A stretch of 64,000 nucleotides of DNA from PALSA-350 sp963834445 (lineage in GTDB: Bacteria > Acidobacteriota > Terriglobia > Terriglobales > Acidobacteriaceae), in NCBI GenBank assembly GCA_963834445.1, contig CAWIBU010000003.1, positions 1,364,001 through 1,428,000 of the forward strand, read 5' to 3'. Position 1 is the stretch's first letter. The number at the start of each line of letters is the position of its first letter. The notes beneath the pieces were generated by a model. The model worked only from the letters and a program-made list of their open reading frames with translations. It did no database searches and was not told the DNA's origin. Below, in pieces: positions 44,993 through 54,180 of this stretch. Position numbers and translations under genes: made by a program.

Positions 44993-45032
44993 GGAATTTA
45001 GTCCCAGAATACAGGCGCGGTAGGATGCCCTT

Positions 45033-45728
45033 ATGCGCATCGCCTTCTTCGGAGGCACTTTCGATCCACCCCATTCCGGCCATATCGCGATTGCCCGGGC
45101 GGCCATCGCGCGCTTGTCGCTCGACCAGGTGCTGGTCGCGCCCGTCGCTACCCAACCGCTCAAAGGCGGTGGGAGCCACTCCAGCTTTGCCGATCGTCTG
45201 GCCATGGTCCGGCTGGCGGTGGCGGGCGAGCCGGGGCTGATCGCGAGCGACGTGGACGCGCCTTTGCCTGATGGCCAGCCGAACTATACCTTTGACACGC
45301 TGCAGCGGTTGCGGCGCCAGTTACAGCCCACCGATGAGCTCTTTTTCCTTCTCGGCGCCGATTCGTTCCTGACTTTGAAGAAATGGCATCAATGCGCCGC
45401 GCTGCTGCTTTTTTGCGATTTCATAGTGGCCGGCCGGCCCGGGTTTTCGCTGGAACAGATCAACGCGGCCCTGCCCCGGGGTGTGCGCAACACGGGCGAA
45501 CAGCGTGAGGCCGCGTTCACCCGATTTACCCTCGCAGGCCCAGGCGGTCAGAGCTCAGGACTCTTTCTGTTGCCCGACCTGGACCAGGATATTTCCGCTA
45601 CGGAGATCCGCGCTGCCCTGGCAGCCGGCGCGGAGCCACAAACAGTGCTGGCACCTGCAGTTGCCGAGTACATTCGCTCCCACGGCCTCTATCGGCCGGA
45701 GCGGGATACCATAGAGAAGGAGAGCTAA
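45033..45728 (+). CDS. nadD: Nicotinate-nucleotide adenylyltransferase
   Basis: 231 aa. It makes NaAD from NaMN and ATP. GGTFDPPHSGH near the N-terminus is the nucleotidyltransferase motif; GADSF and the C-terminal ISATEIR are also present. rsfS follows after 9 bp, the usual nadD-rsfS pair. Confidence 0.94.
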   Translation: MRIAFFGGTFDPPHSGHIAIARAAIARLSLDQVLVAPVATQPLKGGGSHSSFADRLAMVRLAVAGEPGLIASDVDAPLPDGQPNYTFDTLQRLRRQLQPTDELFFLLGADSFLTLKKWHQCAALLLFCDFIVAGRPGFSLEQINAALPRGVRNTGEQREAAFTRFTLAGPGGQSSGLFLLPDLDQDISATEIRAALAAGAEPQTVLAPAVAEYIRSHGLYRPERDTIEKES

Positions 45729-45737
45729 CCCAACCGA

Positions 45738-46247
45738 ATGGCAACGAAAGAGACACGCCGCATGGTTCTGGCCGCAGCGGAGGCCTGTGAAGACAAAAAA
45801 GCCGAGGATACGCGCATTCTCGAACTCGACCCGGTGGACGCCGGCTTCACTGATTTTTTCCTGATCACCAGTGGATCTAACGAACGGCAGACGCAAGCGA
45901 TTGCCGACGAAATTGAAATACGTTTGAAAAAAGACTTTCAAACCTACCCCAATTCCGTGGAGGGGCGACGGCGCGGCGAATGGGTTTTGCTGGATTACGT
46001 GGATTTCGTTGTCCACATTTTTCTCACCGAGAAGCGAGCCTACTACGACATCGAGCGGCTCAGGAAGTCTGCGCGCACGGTTGACCTCGAGCAGTTGAAG
46101 GCGATGCTGGTGGAAAAAACAGCGGTAGCGCGCAGCAAGCCGGTCAAGAAGGCTGTGCCTAAAAAGGCTGTCGCCAAAAAAGCCGTCTCTCTAAAAGCGG
46201 CCACCAGGAAGGCAGCCGTTAAGAAGAGAACAACTAAAAAAGTCTAG
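45738..46247 (+). CDS. rsfS: Ribosome silencing factor RsfS with H1-like tail
   Basis: 169 aa. Residues 1-118 are the RsfS/Iojap domain (DFFLITSGSNERQTQAIADE, GEWVLLDYVDFVVHIF, YYDIERL), which binds ribosomal protein L14 and blocks 30S-50S joining when nutrients are low. About 40 residues then form a Lys/Ala-rich tail built on AVPKKAVAKKA-like repeats, resembling histone H1 tails. The tail is absent from typical RsfS proteins (about 105-120 aa) and could add RNA affinity. Confidence 0.9.
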   Translation: MATKETRRMVLAAAEACEDKKAEDTRILELDPVDAGFTDFFLITSGSNERQTQAIADEIEIRLKKDFQTYPNSVEGRRRGEWVLLDYVDFVVHIFLTEKRAYYDIERLRKSARTVDLEQLKAMLVEKTAVARSKPVKKAVPKKAVAKKAVSLKAATRKAAVKKRTTKKV

Positions 46248-46294
46248 AGCAGGGTACGGATGACTCTGTGCCGGCAGAAAAGACGAGCTGCAGA

Positions 46295-46498
46295 GGCTTT
46301 AGAGGTGTGTGAGAACGGAGCAAACCGCAGATCTCTCCACTGCGCTGCGCTCCGGTCGAGATGACAAGGTTTGGCGGTATTAGAGCCGATTTTTCATGGC
46401 AAAAGGGGCGATAGATAGCACAACTTTGTCATCTCGACCGGAGCGCAGCGCAGTGGAGAGATCTGCGGTTTGCTCCGTTCTCACACACCTCTAAAGCC
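46295..46498. repeat. Perfect palindrome with 73-bp arms
   Basis: Arms 46295-46367 and 46426-46498 are exact complements around a 58-nt centre. Each arm carries one host-repeat copy (CAGATCTCTCCACTGCGCTG and so on) without the 105-bp element. It lies between convergent rsfS and dnaN and could form a very long hairpin that ends both transcripts. Confidence 0.88.
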
Positions 46499-46518
46499 GG
46501 GTCCGATAGAAGGCGTTT

Positions 46519-47655
46519 TCAGATGCGCATGGGCATGATCACGTAGCGATACTTGAAATCGTCGGCGGGGTCTTCCGGCCGCACCTGCCCGGCAGACTGC
46601 GCGTCTTTGAATTCCAGGCGCACTTCGCCGCTGGAACCAACAGCGCGCAGGAAGTCGATGAGATAGGTGGAATTGAAGCCGACCACAATGGGATCGAAGC
46701 TGTAGGGAGTTTCGATCGTGTCTTCTGACTCGCCGGACTCTGTCGAGGAAGAAGAGATCTTCATCTCGTTCTGCTCCAGGCGAATCTTGATGGCGCCGGA
46801 GCGCTCATCCGCAAATTGCGCGACGCGCTGAATCGAACCCATCAATTCTTCGCTGCGGACGACCACGAATTTGTTGTTGTCGCGCGGCAACACGGCTTCG
46901 TAGTTGGGGAATTGGCCGGTGAGCTTGCGCGTGGTCAGCACGCGGCGGCCAAGACGGAAGAACAACGTGTGCTCATCGTCAAAGAAGTCGAGTGAATCTT
47001 CGTCGGTGTCGGAAAGCAGCGATTGCAACTCAGCCAATGCCTTGCGCGGGATCAGGGTCTTCTTTTCGCCACTGATGTTCTGTAAGGTTTCGCCGGTTTT
47101 CTCAATATGCGCCAGTCGGTGACCGTCGGTCGCCACCATGGATAAGGACTCAGCCTTCAAAATGAGCAAGGCGCCGTTGAGGGTGTAGCGCGATTCTTCA
47201 TTTGAGATCGCGAAAATAGTTTTGGAGATCATTCCCTTGATGGAGGCAGTCGCTATTTGCGTGAGGCCGGTCTCGGGGAACTCCGGCACCTGGGGAAAAT
47301 TAGCGCGCGCCATGCCCACCATCTTGGTGTTGGAGCGGCCAGAACGAATCTGCACCCAGTGGTTTTCCATCAGCTTGATGGAAATATCTCCGTCGGGCAG
47401 CAGCTTGACGTAGTCAAAGAGTTTGCGCGCGGGGATGGTGCAGGCCCCAGGTTTTTTAACCTTCGCAGAACATGAAGTACGAATGCTTTGGTCCAGGTCA
47501 GTGGCGGTGATCGTGAGTCGATCACCCTCACCCTCGCCCTGCACTGCCTCGAGGAGGAAGTTGGAGAGGATGGGAATCGTCGTCTTGCGCTCGACGACGC
47601 TCTGCGTGGCACTCAGTTCACGCAGCAGGTCTTGACGGCTGACGGTTATTTCCAT
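46519..47655 (-). CDS. dnaN: DNA polymerase III beta subunit, sliding clamp
   Basis: 378 aa of three clamp domains. It encircles DNA and tethers polymerase III. Motifs include the start MEITVSRQDLLRELSATQSV, ATDGHRLA in domain II and the C-terminal end VIMPMRI. The ATG at 47655 has GGAG 8 nt upstream; an extended frame to 47709 adds 18 unlike residues. It is on the same strand as dnaA but an esterase gene lies between. Confidence 0.95.
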   Translation of the reverse strand: MEITVSRQDLLRELSATQSVVERKTTIPILSNFLLEAVQGEGEGDRLTITATDLDQSIRTSCSAKVKKPGACTIPARKLFDYVKLLPDGDISIKLMENHWVQIRSGRSNTKMVGMARANFPQVPEFPETGLTQIATASIKGMISKTIFAISNEESRYTLNGALLILKAESLSMVATDGHRLAHIEKTGETLQNISGEKKTLIPRKALAELQSLLSDTDEDSLDFFDDEHTLFFRLGRRVLTTRKLTGQFPNYEAVLPRDNNKFVVVRSEELMGSIQRVAQFADERSGAIKIRLEQNEMKISSSSTESGESEDTIETPYSFDPIVVGFNSTYLIDFLRAVGSSGEVRLEFKDAQSAGQVRPEDPADDFKYRYVIMPMRI

Positions 47656-48215
47656 CGTGGCTGCTCCCTGTGCGACCGGTCTCTCCTGCTCAACGCCCGC
47701 GCTAGGCATGTTTGGTTTGCCCCCCTGTCGGTTTGACTCACTCTACACCACGGCGAACCCGCATGAGAATCCCGTCGATTTTGTTTCTGTGGATTCCCGG
47801 GACCGAGGGCTTGCGTTGCGACGTTGTTGTGAACCTTGGCCCGGTAAAAAATCTCTACTACTGAAAAGAAGCCTAAATCATTCCTTCGTTGTTAGTAGTA
47901 GTAACCGTTGCCGCCGGAAAAGTGGAAAGAGCGGCATAAACCGCGCGCATGGCGTGGATGAAGGCGGTACGCGTTTTAGAAAACCGGGCGCCGGCAAAAT
48001 GAAAAGAAGGAAGAGCGGTGAATTACGCCGAGTTGGGTCACAGCTTCCCCACGGTCTCCACAAGCGACGTCCGAAAGGCTGTGGAAAGCAGCATGGTTGC
48101 GTGTAAAGCGCGGCCTCATGCAGGACTGAAGCGGACTTGCGCTGACCTACCTTTACACAGCGCACTGTGGATGGTGCATAACGGACGACTCGCGCTTGCT
48201 TGGATCTTGCTTCGC
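47656..48215. other. Candidate replication origin upstream of dnaN
   Basis: 560 bp with no convincing gene. Four sequences match the DnaA box TGTGGATAA (or its complement) at seven of nine positions: 47788 (TGTGGATTC), 48054 (GTCTCCACA), 48080 (TGTGGAAAG) and 48166 (TGTGGATGG). An AT-richer stretch at 47840-47910 ends in TAGTAGTAGTAA (47893-47904), like a DnaA-trio. Sitting in the dnaA-dnaN neighbourhood makes an origin plausible but not shown. Confidence 0.35.
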
Positions 48216-49373
48216 TTAGGGAGCTTTTTCCCAGAGCTCCTGATGACGATCGTCGGAGTAGAGAAGCCCGGTGACGTGGCCGTCGGGACCTTTCTGGAAG
48301 GTGAGCCGGGTGCTGCTGCCGCTGGGATAGAAAAAACGGTTAGCGAGTTCCGGTAGCAATTCGGTTTGGTCACCGGTGCGATTGCGGGACATCAGCCGGG
48401 AGCCCTGACGAAAGATCGTGACCTGGGTTACGCCGGCATCGACGTATTCCCCCTGATAAGCGTCGTAAACGCTGGGGTCGACGTGGATCGGCGGAGGATG
48501 TATGGGGACGATGCGTTTCTCGGCGTAGGGTTTGGTGGCGGGGATATCGGAAAGACGATGGGCTAAAAACCACTGCGGTAACTGGGGATCGCTGTAAGCC
48601 CGATCCCAGGCGTTGTGATGATAGTTGGCGTACTCCCAGAAGCGGACGTTGCCGCCGGCGGCGGCGATGGCGGCGTACATGATCTGCGCTTGCGCTGGGG
48701 AAACGACGGGGTCGTCCGCGCCGTGAAAGATCCAGACCGGGGTGCGGCCAATGGCTTTCACGTATTCGGGGACGAGCTCCGGCTGGTGCCAGCGGCCGGG
48801 CGCATAAGACCAATAAATGCCTCCGCAGACAGGGGCGATGGCGGCGAAGCGTCCGGGATAGTCCTTGGCGATTTCCCAGACGCCGTAGCCGCCGAGCGAC
48901 ATACCGGTGAGGTACAGACGCTGGGGGTCGCCGTGGAATTCTTTTACCTCGGCATTCAACGCGGCCATGGCCATCGCCATGATGTCGGAGTCGGTCCAGT
49001 GGTGATGGCTGTAGGGGACTTGCGGCATGACGACGACGAAGGGCCAACGCTCATAGTGGGAACGCAGCGCGTTGGGCAGGCCTACCTGGGTCTCGTCCAG
49101 TCCGTCGGAGCCGCGCTCCCCGGAACCATGCAGGAAGAGGATGACGGGCCATTTCTGCTTTGGCGACCAGTCCATTGGAAGATAGACGACGTAGTGGTAG
49201 GTGGTTCCATTGAGGGTGATGGTGCGATTGAGAAAGCCTGTGTCTTGCTGGCGAGCGTAGGCGGGTGGGCTCGCCAACGGGATCGCGGCGAGGAGCACTG
49301 CTGTGAGCCAATGGGTAGCAAACGAAGCCACACGGCGCGGCGACCCGAAATAAGGCATAGACACTTTGAGCAT
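48216..49373 (-). CDS. Secreted alpha/beta-hydrolase, esterase-like
   Basis: About 385 aa. A signal sequence (WLTAVLLAAIPLASPPAYA) precedes a hydrolase domain: oxyanion HGSGERG, nucleophile elbow GMSLGGYGVWE, acid in FHGADDPV and a histidine near NYHHNAWDRAY. This matches PHB-depolymerase/feruloyl-esterase-like proteins annotated as prolyl oligopeptidase family. A C-terminal beta domain (YDAYQGEYVDAGVTQVTIF) follows. The frame continues upstream to 49538 through intergenic repeats, so the ATG at 49373 (or 49358) is the likely start. Its place between dnaA and dnaN is unusual. Confidence 0.8.
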   Translation of the reverse strand: MLKVSMPYFGSPRRVASFATHWLTAVLLAAIPLASPPAYARQQDTGFLNRTITLNGTTYHYVVYLPMDWSPKQKWPVILFLHGSGERGSDGLDETQVGLPNALRSHYERWPFVVVMPQVPYSHHHWTDSDIMAMAMAALNAEVKEFHGDPQRLYLTGMSLGGYGVWEIAKDYPGRFAAIAPVCGGIYWSYAPGRWHQPELVPEYVKAIGRTPVWIFHGADDPVVSPAQAQIMYAAIAAAGGNVRFWEYANYHHNAWDRAYSDPQLPQWFLAHRLSDIPATKPYAEKRIVPIHPPPIHVDPSVYDAYQGEYVDAGVTQVTIFRQGSRLMSRNRTGDQTELLPELANRFFYPSGSSTRLTFQKGPDGHVTGLLYSDDRHQELWEKAP

Positions 49374-49431
49374 ACCGGGAGGGAGCGAAGGAAGGAAAGG
49401 CCGGTGGGCGCGCGTTTCAGCGCGGCGCAAT

Positions 49432-49582
49432 TGAGTCCCGCAGGGACGGCTGAAAGTAGCCCATGCCCACCCAGGACTGCGTCCTGGGCTAGCTTCAGTC
49501 GTCCCTACCGGGACTGTTCTTAGCAGTTCCATGCCCACCCAGGACTGCGTCCTGGGCTAGCCTCAGTCGTCCCTGCGGGACT
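49432..49582. repeat. CCGTCCCTGCGGGACT-family repeat array
   Basis: Three copies of the small palindrome, one inverted, alternate with two direct copies of CCCACCCAGGACTGCGTCC. Same family as 19320-19410. Confidence 0.75.
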
Positions 49583-49636
49583 TGAGCCTGCTGCGGCAAG
49601 ACGACGGTACCGCTTAAGGAGTTTTGGCCACACTAC

Positions 49637-51058
49637 TTAACCGTTGAGGGTTTCCAGTAGCTTGTTGATGGTGCGGTTGAGATCTTTGTCGGCGCGGCGC
49701 TGCTCATCGATCTTGGCGATGGAATGCATGACGGTGGTGTGGTGCTTGCCGCCGAATTGCCGCCCAATCTCGGGGAGTGAGGCCTCGGTCATCTGCTTGG
49801 CCAGATACATGGCGATCTGGCGGGGAACGACCACGGCGCGTGAATTATTTTTCTGCTTCAACTCCGCCACCCGCATCCCGAATTGTTCGGAGACGGTGCG
49901 CTGAATGGCTTCGATGGTAATTTTGCGCACCTGGGTATCGATGAACTGCTTGAGGCAGAGCTGGGTGGTTGCCAGGGTGAGTTCCGCTCCATTGAGGCGG
50001 CACCAAGCCAGCAGGCGCACCATGGCGCCCTCAAGCTCGCGCACGTTGGTGCGGACATTGGAGGCGATGAACAGCGCGATGTCGGTTGGCAGCAGAACAT
50101 GCTCGCTCTCCGCCTTCTTCTGCAGAATCGCGACTTTGGTCTCGAGATCAGGCGGCTGAATGTCTGCGATCAAGCCCCATTCAAAACGGCTGCGCAGGCG
50201 ATCTTCAATCTCCGGCAGCTCTTTCGGCGGCCGATCGGAGGCGATGACGATCTGCTTCATGCTCTCGTGAAGCGCGTTGAAGGTGTGGAAGAACTCTTCT
50301 TGAGTGCGCTCTTTTTGCGCCAGAAATTGAATGTCGTCAATGAGCAGCAAATCGACGCAGCGGAACTTGTCGCGAAAGCTGGTCATTTTGTCGTAGCGCA
50401 ACGAGTTGATCATCTCATTGGTGAACTTCTCGCTGGAGACGTAGCAGACCGAGCATTGCGGCTGGCGTTTCTTCACCTCATGACCGATGGCGTGCATCAG
50501 GTGGGTTTTGCCCATGCCGACACCACCGTAAATGAACAGTGGGTTGTAGGCTTTCGACGGACGTTCTGCAACCGCTTCTGAGGCAGCGCGGGCAAACTGG
50601 TTGCCATTGCCAATTACGAAGGCCTCAAAGGTATATCGGGGATTGAGCTGGGCGGCGGTGGTCCAGTCGAACTTGGCTTGCTGGGGAGGCGCGATCGGGG
50701 CGCTGCGGCTCCCCATGCGCTGTTGGGCTCCCGCTGAGTGTGAAGGGACGGGAGCGAAGCCGCCGTCCTCACGTACGCGTACGGGGGCCGGCTCCTGCTG
50801 GGGGATGACAAAAGAGACGTCATCGAATTCCAGATGGCAGTTATCGATGGCCTCTTGAATGAGGTCGCCATAGCGATCGCCGATGTGCTGAAACTCGGGC
50901 GAGGGTACGCTGACAAAAAGCATCCTGCCCGTGACATGGCTGAAGCGCGTGGGTTTTAGCCACGTGTCGAAGGATTGCCGGTTAACTTTCTTTTCTAGAG
51001 CACCCAGTATCCGTGCCCAGGGATTGGGTACGGCGGGGGCGGTGGCGACAAAAGACAT
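49637..51058 (-). CDS. dnaA: Chromosomal replication initiator DnaA
   Basis: 473 aa. N-terminal domain I (ARILGALEKKVNRQSFDTWL), AAA+ core with Walker A GGVGMGKTHL (near 178) and Walker B LLIDDIQFLA, then the DNA-binding domain IV with the signature GGKHHTTVMHSIAKI. It melts the origin to start replication. On the other side rpmH-rnpA-yidD-yidC diverge, the classical origin-region order. Confidence 0.97.
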   Translation of the reverse strand: MSFVATAPAVPNPWARILGALEKKVNRQSFDTWLKPTRFSHVTGRMLFVSVPSPEFQHIGDRYGDLIQEAIDNCHLEFDDVSFVIPQQEPAPVRVREDGGFAPVPSHSAGAQQRMGSRSAPIAPPQQAKFDWTTAAQLNPRYTFEAFVIGNGNQFARAASEAVAERPSKAYNPLFIYGGVGMGKTHLMHAIGHEVKKRQPQCSVCYVSSEKFTNEMINSLRYDKMTSFRDKFRCVDLLLIDDIQFLAQKERTQEEFFHTFNALHESMKQIVIASDRPPKELPEIEDRLRSRFEWGLIADIQPPDLETKVAILQKKAESEHVLLPTDIALFIASNVRTNVRELEGAMVRLLAWCRLNGAELTLATTQLCLKQFIDTQVRKITIEAIQRTVSEQFGMRVAELKQKNNSRAVVVPRQIAMYLAKQMTEASLPEIGRQFGGKHHTTVMHSIAKIDEQRRADKDLNRTINKLLETLNG

Positions 51059-51459
51059 GCGCTTCCTTCGTTCAACGCCGACTGCCTGATACTTTCTGCA
51101 AAGGCAAAGGAGCGAACTCGTTCCGGTGTGAACCGTACGTGCGAAGATCGCGCCTGTGCTTTGGAACTACTCTGGGGGAAAAAAGCCCCTTCGCGAAAGT
51201 ATCCAGATCGAAAGATCAGGTAGTGTGGACGTGCAGAAAATCAATCTTGATCGGAGCCGATACTAGCACAGTTACAAGGCGGTGCAACTGCTGATTTCCC
51301 GGCAAAATTTCTTTCTTCCCGGAGTTGCACCATGGGTTGTGAAAGGTCGTGCTTCCAGAGGCAAAAGTAGCCTAGGGCTTTGCTCTTTTGGCTTATTCCG
51401 TTATACTTAAGACTTGCCTTCAGGCAGAGATTTTTAACTGAGATCAGGAGCGCAGTGTT
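51059..51459. other. Divergent dnaA-rpmH intergenic region
   Basis: 401 bp. A possible rpmH promoter lies at 51380-51407. Only one loose DnaA-box-like sequence (TGTGGACGT near 51223) was seen, and no repeat of the window's families. Otherwise nothing was recognised. Confidence 0.5.
51380..51407 (+). promoter_or_regulatory. Possible sigma-70 promoter of rpmH
   Basis: TATACT at 51402-51407 is a good -10 box. A poor -35, TTGCTC, lies 16 nt upstream. It is about 50 nt before the rpmH start. Confidence 0.4.
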
Positions 51460-51615
51460 ATGCCCAAGCGCACATTCCAACCGAACCGCCGCCACCGCGC
51501 GAAGACGCACGGATTTTTGACGCGGATGAAGACGAAAGCCGGCGCTGCCGTCCTTTCCCGCCGCCGTGCCAAGGGCCGTAAGCGCGTTGCTGTCAGCGCC
51601 GGCTACCGCGACTAG
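51460..51615 (+). CDS. rpmH: 50S ribosomal protein L34
   Basis: 51 aa, beginning MPKRTFQPNRRHRAKTHGF and ending in an RRAKGRKR stretch, the L34 signature. Preceded by CAGGAG 8 nt upstream. First gene of the rpmH-rnpA-yidD-yidC operon. Confidence 0.96.
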   Translation: MPKRTFQPNRRHRAKTHGFLTRMKTKAGAAVLSRRRAKGRKRVAVSAGYRD

Positions 51616-51650
51616 TTCCCCCAACCCAATCTTGACTTTGGAATTTCCGG

Positions 51651-52040
51651 TTGAGATTACTTTCACCCAGCGACGCTCGCTTACGGAAACACGCGGATTA
51701 TCAGCGTGTGTATCAGGGAAGCCGCAAACACTTTTCGTCATCGATGACCTACTTCTTCGCGGAGCGGCCGTCCAGCGTCCGTGTAGGTCCGCGCATTGGC
51801 CTTACGGCCGGGCGCGTTCTGGGTAAAGCGGTTGATCGCAATCGCATCAAACGCCGCATGCGCGAAGCTGTGCGCCTGAACCTGGCATCGCTTACGCGCA
51901 ATGTTGATGTGGTGCTGCACCCCCGCCGCACGGTGCTGACGGTGGAGTTTGCCGGGTTGCAAAACGAGGTTTCCAAGATCTTCGCCACCGTGGAAAAAGC
52001 CGGAAAGAAGAATGGCCCCGGCGGGGCATCGCATGGCTGA
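51651..52040 (+). CDS. rnpA: Ribonuclease P protein component
   Basis: 129 aa, basic. LRKHADYQRVYQGSRK, IGLTAGRVLGKAVDRNRIKRR and MREAVRLN match the RnpA pattern with its RNR motif. It helps the RNA subunit cut 5' leaders from tRNA precursors. The start is probably TTG at 51651. It overlaps yidD by 8 bp. Confidence 0.93.
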   Translation: MRLLSPSDARLRKHADYQRVYQGSRKHFSSSMTYFFAERPSSVRVGPRIGLTAGRVLGKAVDRNRIKRRMREAVRLNLASLTRNVDVVLHPRRTVLTVEFAGLQNEVSKIFATVEKAGKKNGPGGASHG

Positions 52041-52287
52041 AATCTATCGCCGTTGGCTTTCGCCGCTACTACACTCGATCAGCGGATTTTCAGGGGCATG
52101 CCGTTTTCAGCCTACTTGCTCGGAGTATGCCGTGATGGCCGTTGCCCAGCGTGGGGTGTTTCATGGATCCGCGCTGGCGCTCTGGCGCCTGCTGCGCTGC
52201 AATCCGTTCGGCCGGGGCGGCTTTGACCCGGTTCCCGGTACCTACATCCCCGCCGTGGGCCAACCCCCATCCCCGCCGCACAGATGA
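52033..52287 (+). CDS. yidD: Membrane protein insertion efficiency factor YidD
   Basis: 84 aa. Amphipathic start AEIYRRWLSPLLHSISG and the signature CRFQPTCSEYAVMAV, then LLRCNPFGRGGFDPVP. It lies at the inner membrane and aids YidC. Its ATG is inside the end of rnpA in another frame, the normal arrangement. Confidence 0.93.
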   Translation: MAEIYRRWLSPLLHSISGFSGACRFQPTCSEYAVMAVAQRGVFHGSALALWRLLRCNPFGRGGFDPVPGTYIPAVGQPPSPPHR

Positions 52288-52371
52288 CCCCCGCCATTTA
52301 CCATAAGACTGTGGCCGGCACCGTAGTGCGTGCCAAATGCCGCAAGATCGTTCGATCGACAGGAATTACCT

Positions 52372-54153
52372 TTGGCCGAAATACGCAATCCTAATCAGCC
52401 GGGTGGCGGTGGGCAAGACTCGCGCACGCTGCTCATTTTCTCCGTCGTCTTTGTCTTGATTTTTCTCGGGCTGCAATACTTCGGGCCAAAGAAAAAGGCG
52501 CAACCGGAGACCCCGGCCAAGGTAGCGGCCACTTCCCCTGCCGCTCCTATGGCGGCGATGCCCCCTGCGGTCACGGCCGCGGGGAGCGCGGATTCGGCCA
52601 AAGTGGCTGCGGTGGTGGCGGCTGCGGAAACGACAACGGTGGTCGAGAACGAGCTCTACCGGATTACGTTTTCCAATCGCGGCGGCCAGGCTACGTCATG
52701 GATCCTGAAGAAATATAAGGATGACGCGGGGAAGCCGCTCGACCTGGTGAATTCCAAGGCGGTGGCCAAGGTTGGGTATCCACTCTCACTCTGGACGTAT
52801 GACACCGGCATGCGCAACCAGCTGGCCCAGGCGCTGTATGTGCCATCGGCTACCGGTGCCCTGAATGCTCCGGCGGCCCTCACGTTTACCTATTCCAATG
52901 GCGGCCTCGAGGTGAAGAAAACGTTCACCTTCGATTCGACCTACGTGATGCATGTGGAGGTCACCGCAACCGACCATGGCGGACCAGTCACGGCCCTGGT
53001 GGCGTGGCCTGGCGGATTTGGCGACCAGGATACGTTGCCGGACTATGCGCAGGCGCAGTTCGACACCATGCAGGGCGGCAAAGACGACCGCCAGGCGGCG
53101 AAGAAGATTTCCGGTGGCGGTACGATCCCCGGGCCGTTTGAGTGGGCGGGCGTGAGCGACATGTCGTTCGCAGCGATTTTTCTGCCCGACGCACCGGCCC
53201 AGACCTTGTTAGTGGGTCTGCATGATTCGATTGCAGTGCCGCGCCACGGCAAGACGGACCAGACCGACTCCGCGTCGGTGCTGGGGGCCGCGATGGGCTC
53301 GACCTCGGGGCACACCAGCATGCGTCTCTTTGCTGGCCCCAAGGTGCTCGAAGTGCTGGCTTCTGTGCGGGCCATCAGCCCGAGCGGTACCCCCACCGGG
53401 CCTAATCTGGAGGCGGTGGTGAACTACGGTTACGCCGGCATTATTGCGAAACCGCTGTTTTTGGCGCTGCGCTGGGTCCATGAGCACGTGGTTTCGAATT
53501 GGGGCTGGGCCATCCTGGTGCTCACCCTGGTGATCAACCTGGCGATGCTGCCGACACGCATCCAGATGATGAAGTCGGCGCTGAAAATGCAGCGCATTCA
53601 GCCGGAAATGAATGCGATCAAAGAGAAGTTCAAGAAGTACAAGGCCACCGACCCCCGGCGCGCGGATATGAACAAAGAGATGTTCGATCTGCAGAAGCGC
53701 GAGGGCGTGAATATGTTTGGCGGTTGTCTGCCCATGCTGGTGCAGTGGCCGTTGTTGTTCGCGTTTTATCGCATGCTGCTGAATACCATTGAGTTGCGGC
53801 AGGCGCCGTGGCTATGGCTGCATAATCTGGCCGCTCCTGATCCCCTGCACATCCTGCCGGTGTTTTTTATTGTGACCATGTTTTTGGTACAGTACCTGAC
53901 GCCGTCGCCGGGGATGGATCCGGCGCAGCAGAAGATGATGGCATTCACCATGCCCGTCTTCTTCGGTTTCATGACCTGGAATTTGAGCTCGGGCCTGGCG
54001 CTTTATTGGGCTTTTGGGAACGTCATTAACGTGATCCAGCAGGCGGTCATGAATCGCACCGGTATGGGCAAGCAGATGCGTGAGATTGCCGCCAAGCGAG
54101 CGAATAAGCGCCGCGGCGGCGGCGGTGGCGGCAGCCAGATGGTGCGGCGCTAG
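52372..54153 (+). CDS. yidC: Membrane protein insertase YidC
   Basis: 593 aa of the Gram-negative type. First helix (TLLIFSVVFVLIFLGLQYF), a large periplasmic beta-sandwich domain (to about residue 355), then the five-helix insertase core with the cytosolic coiled loop (RIQPEMNAIKEKFKKYKATD) and GCLPMLVQWPLLFAFYRML. The TTG at 52372 with AGGA 8 nt upstream gives AEIRNPNQPGG as the start; the ATG-like start at 52330 is less likely. The C-terminus is Gly/Arg-rich. Confidence 0.94.
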   Translation: MAEIRNPNQPGGGGQDSRTLLIFSVVFVLIFLGLQYFGPKKKAQPETPAKVAATSPAAPMAAMPPAVTAAGSADSAKVAAVVAAAETTTVVENELYRITFSNRGGQATSWILKKYKDDAGKPLDLVNSKAVAKVGYPLSLWTYDTGMRNQLAQALYVPSATGALNAPAALTFTYSNGGLEVKKTFTFDSTYVMHVEVTATDHGGPVTALVAWPGGFGDQDTLPDYAQAQFDTMQGGKDDRQAAKKISGGGTIPGPFEWAGVSDMSFAAIFLPDAPAQTLLVGLHDSIAVPRHGKTDQTDSASVLGAAMGSTSGHTSMRLFAGPKVLEVLASVRAISPSGTPTGPNLEAVVNYGYAGIIAKPLFLALRWVHEHVVSNWGWAILVLTLVINLAMLPTRIQMMKSALKMQRIQPEMNAIKEKFKKYKATDPRRADMNKEMFDLQKREGVNMFGGCLPMLVQWPLLFAFYRMLLNTIELRQAPWLWLHNLAAPDPLHILPVFFIVTMFLVQYLTPSPGMDPAQQKMMAFTMPVFFGFMTWNLSSGLALYWAFGNVINVIQQAVMNRTGMGKQMREIAAKRANKRRGGGGGGSQMVRR

Positions 54154-54180
54154 CCGAGAACGGTTGGAACTACCACCAAG

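Noticed and set aside
51059..51459. Origin between dnaA and rpmH
   Set aside because: Only one loose DnaA-box-like sequence; the dnaN-upstream gap is better supported.
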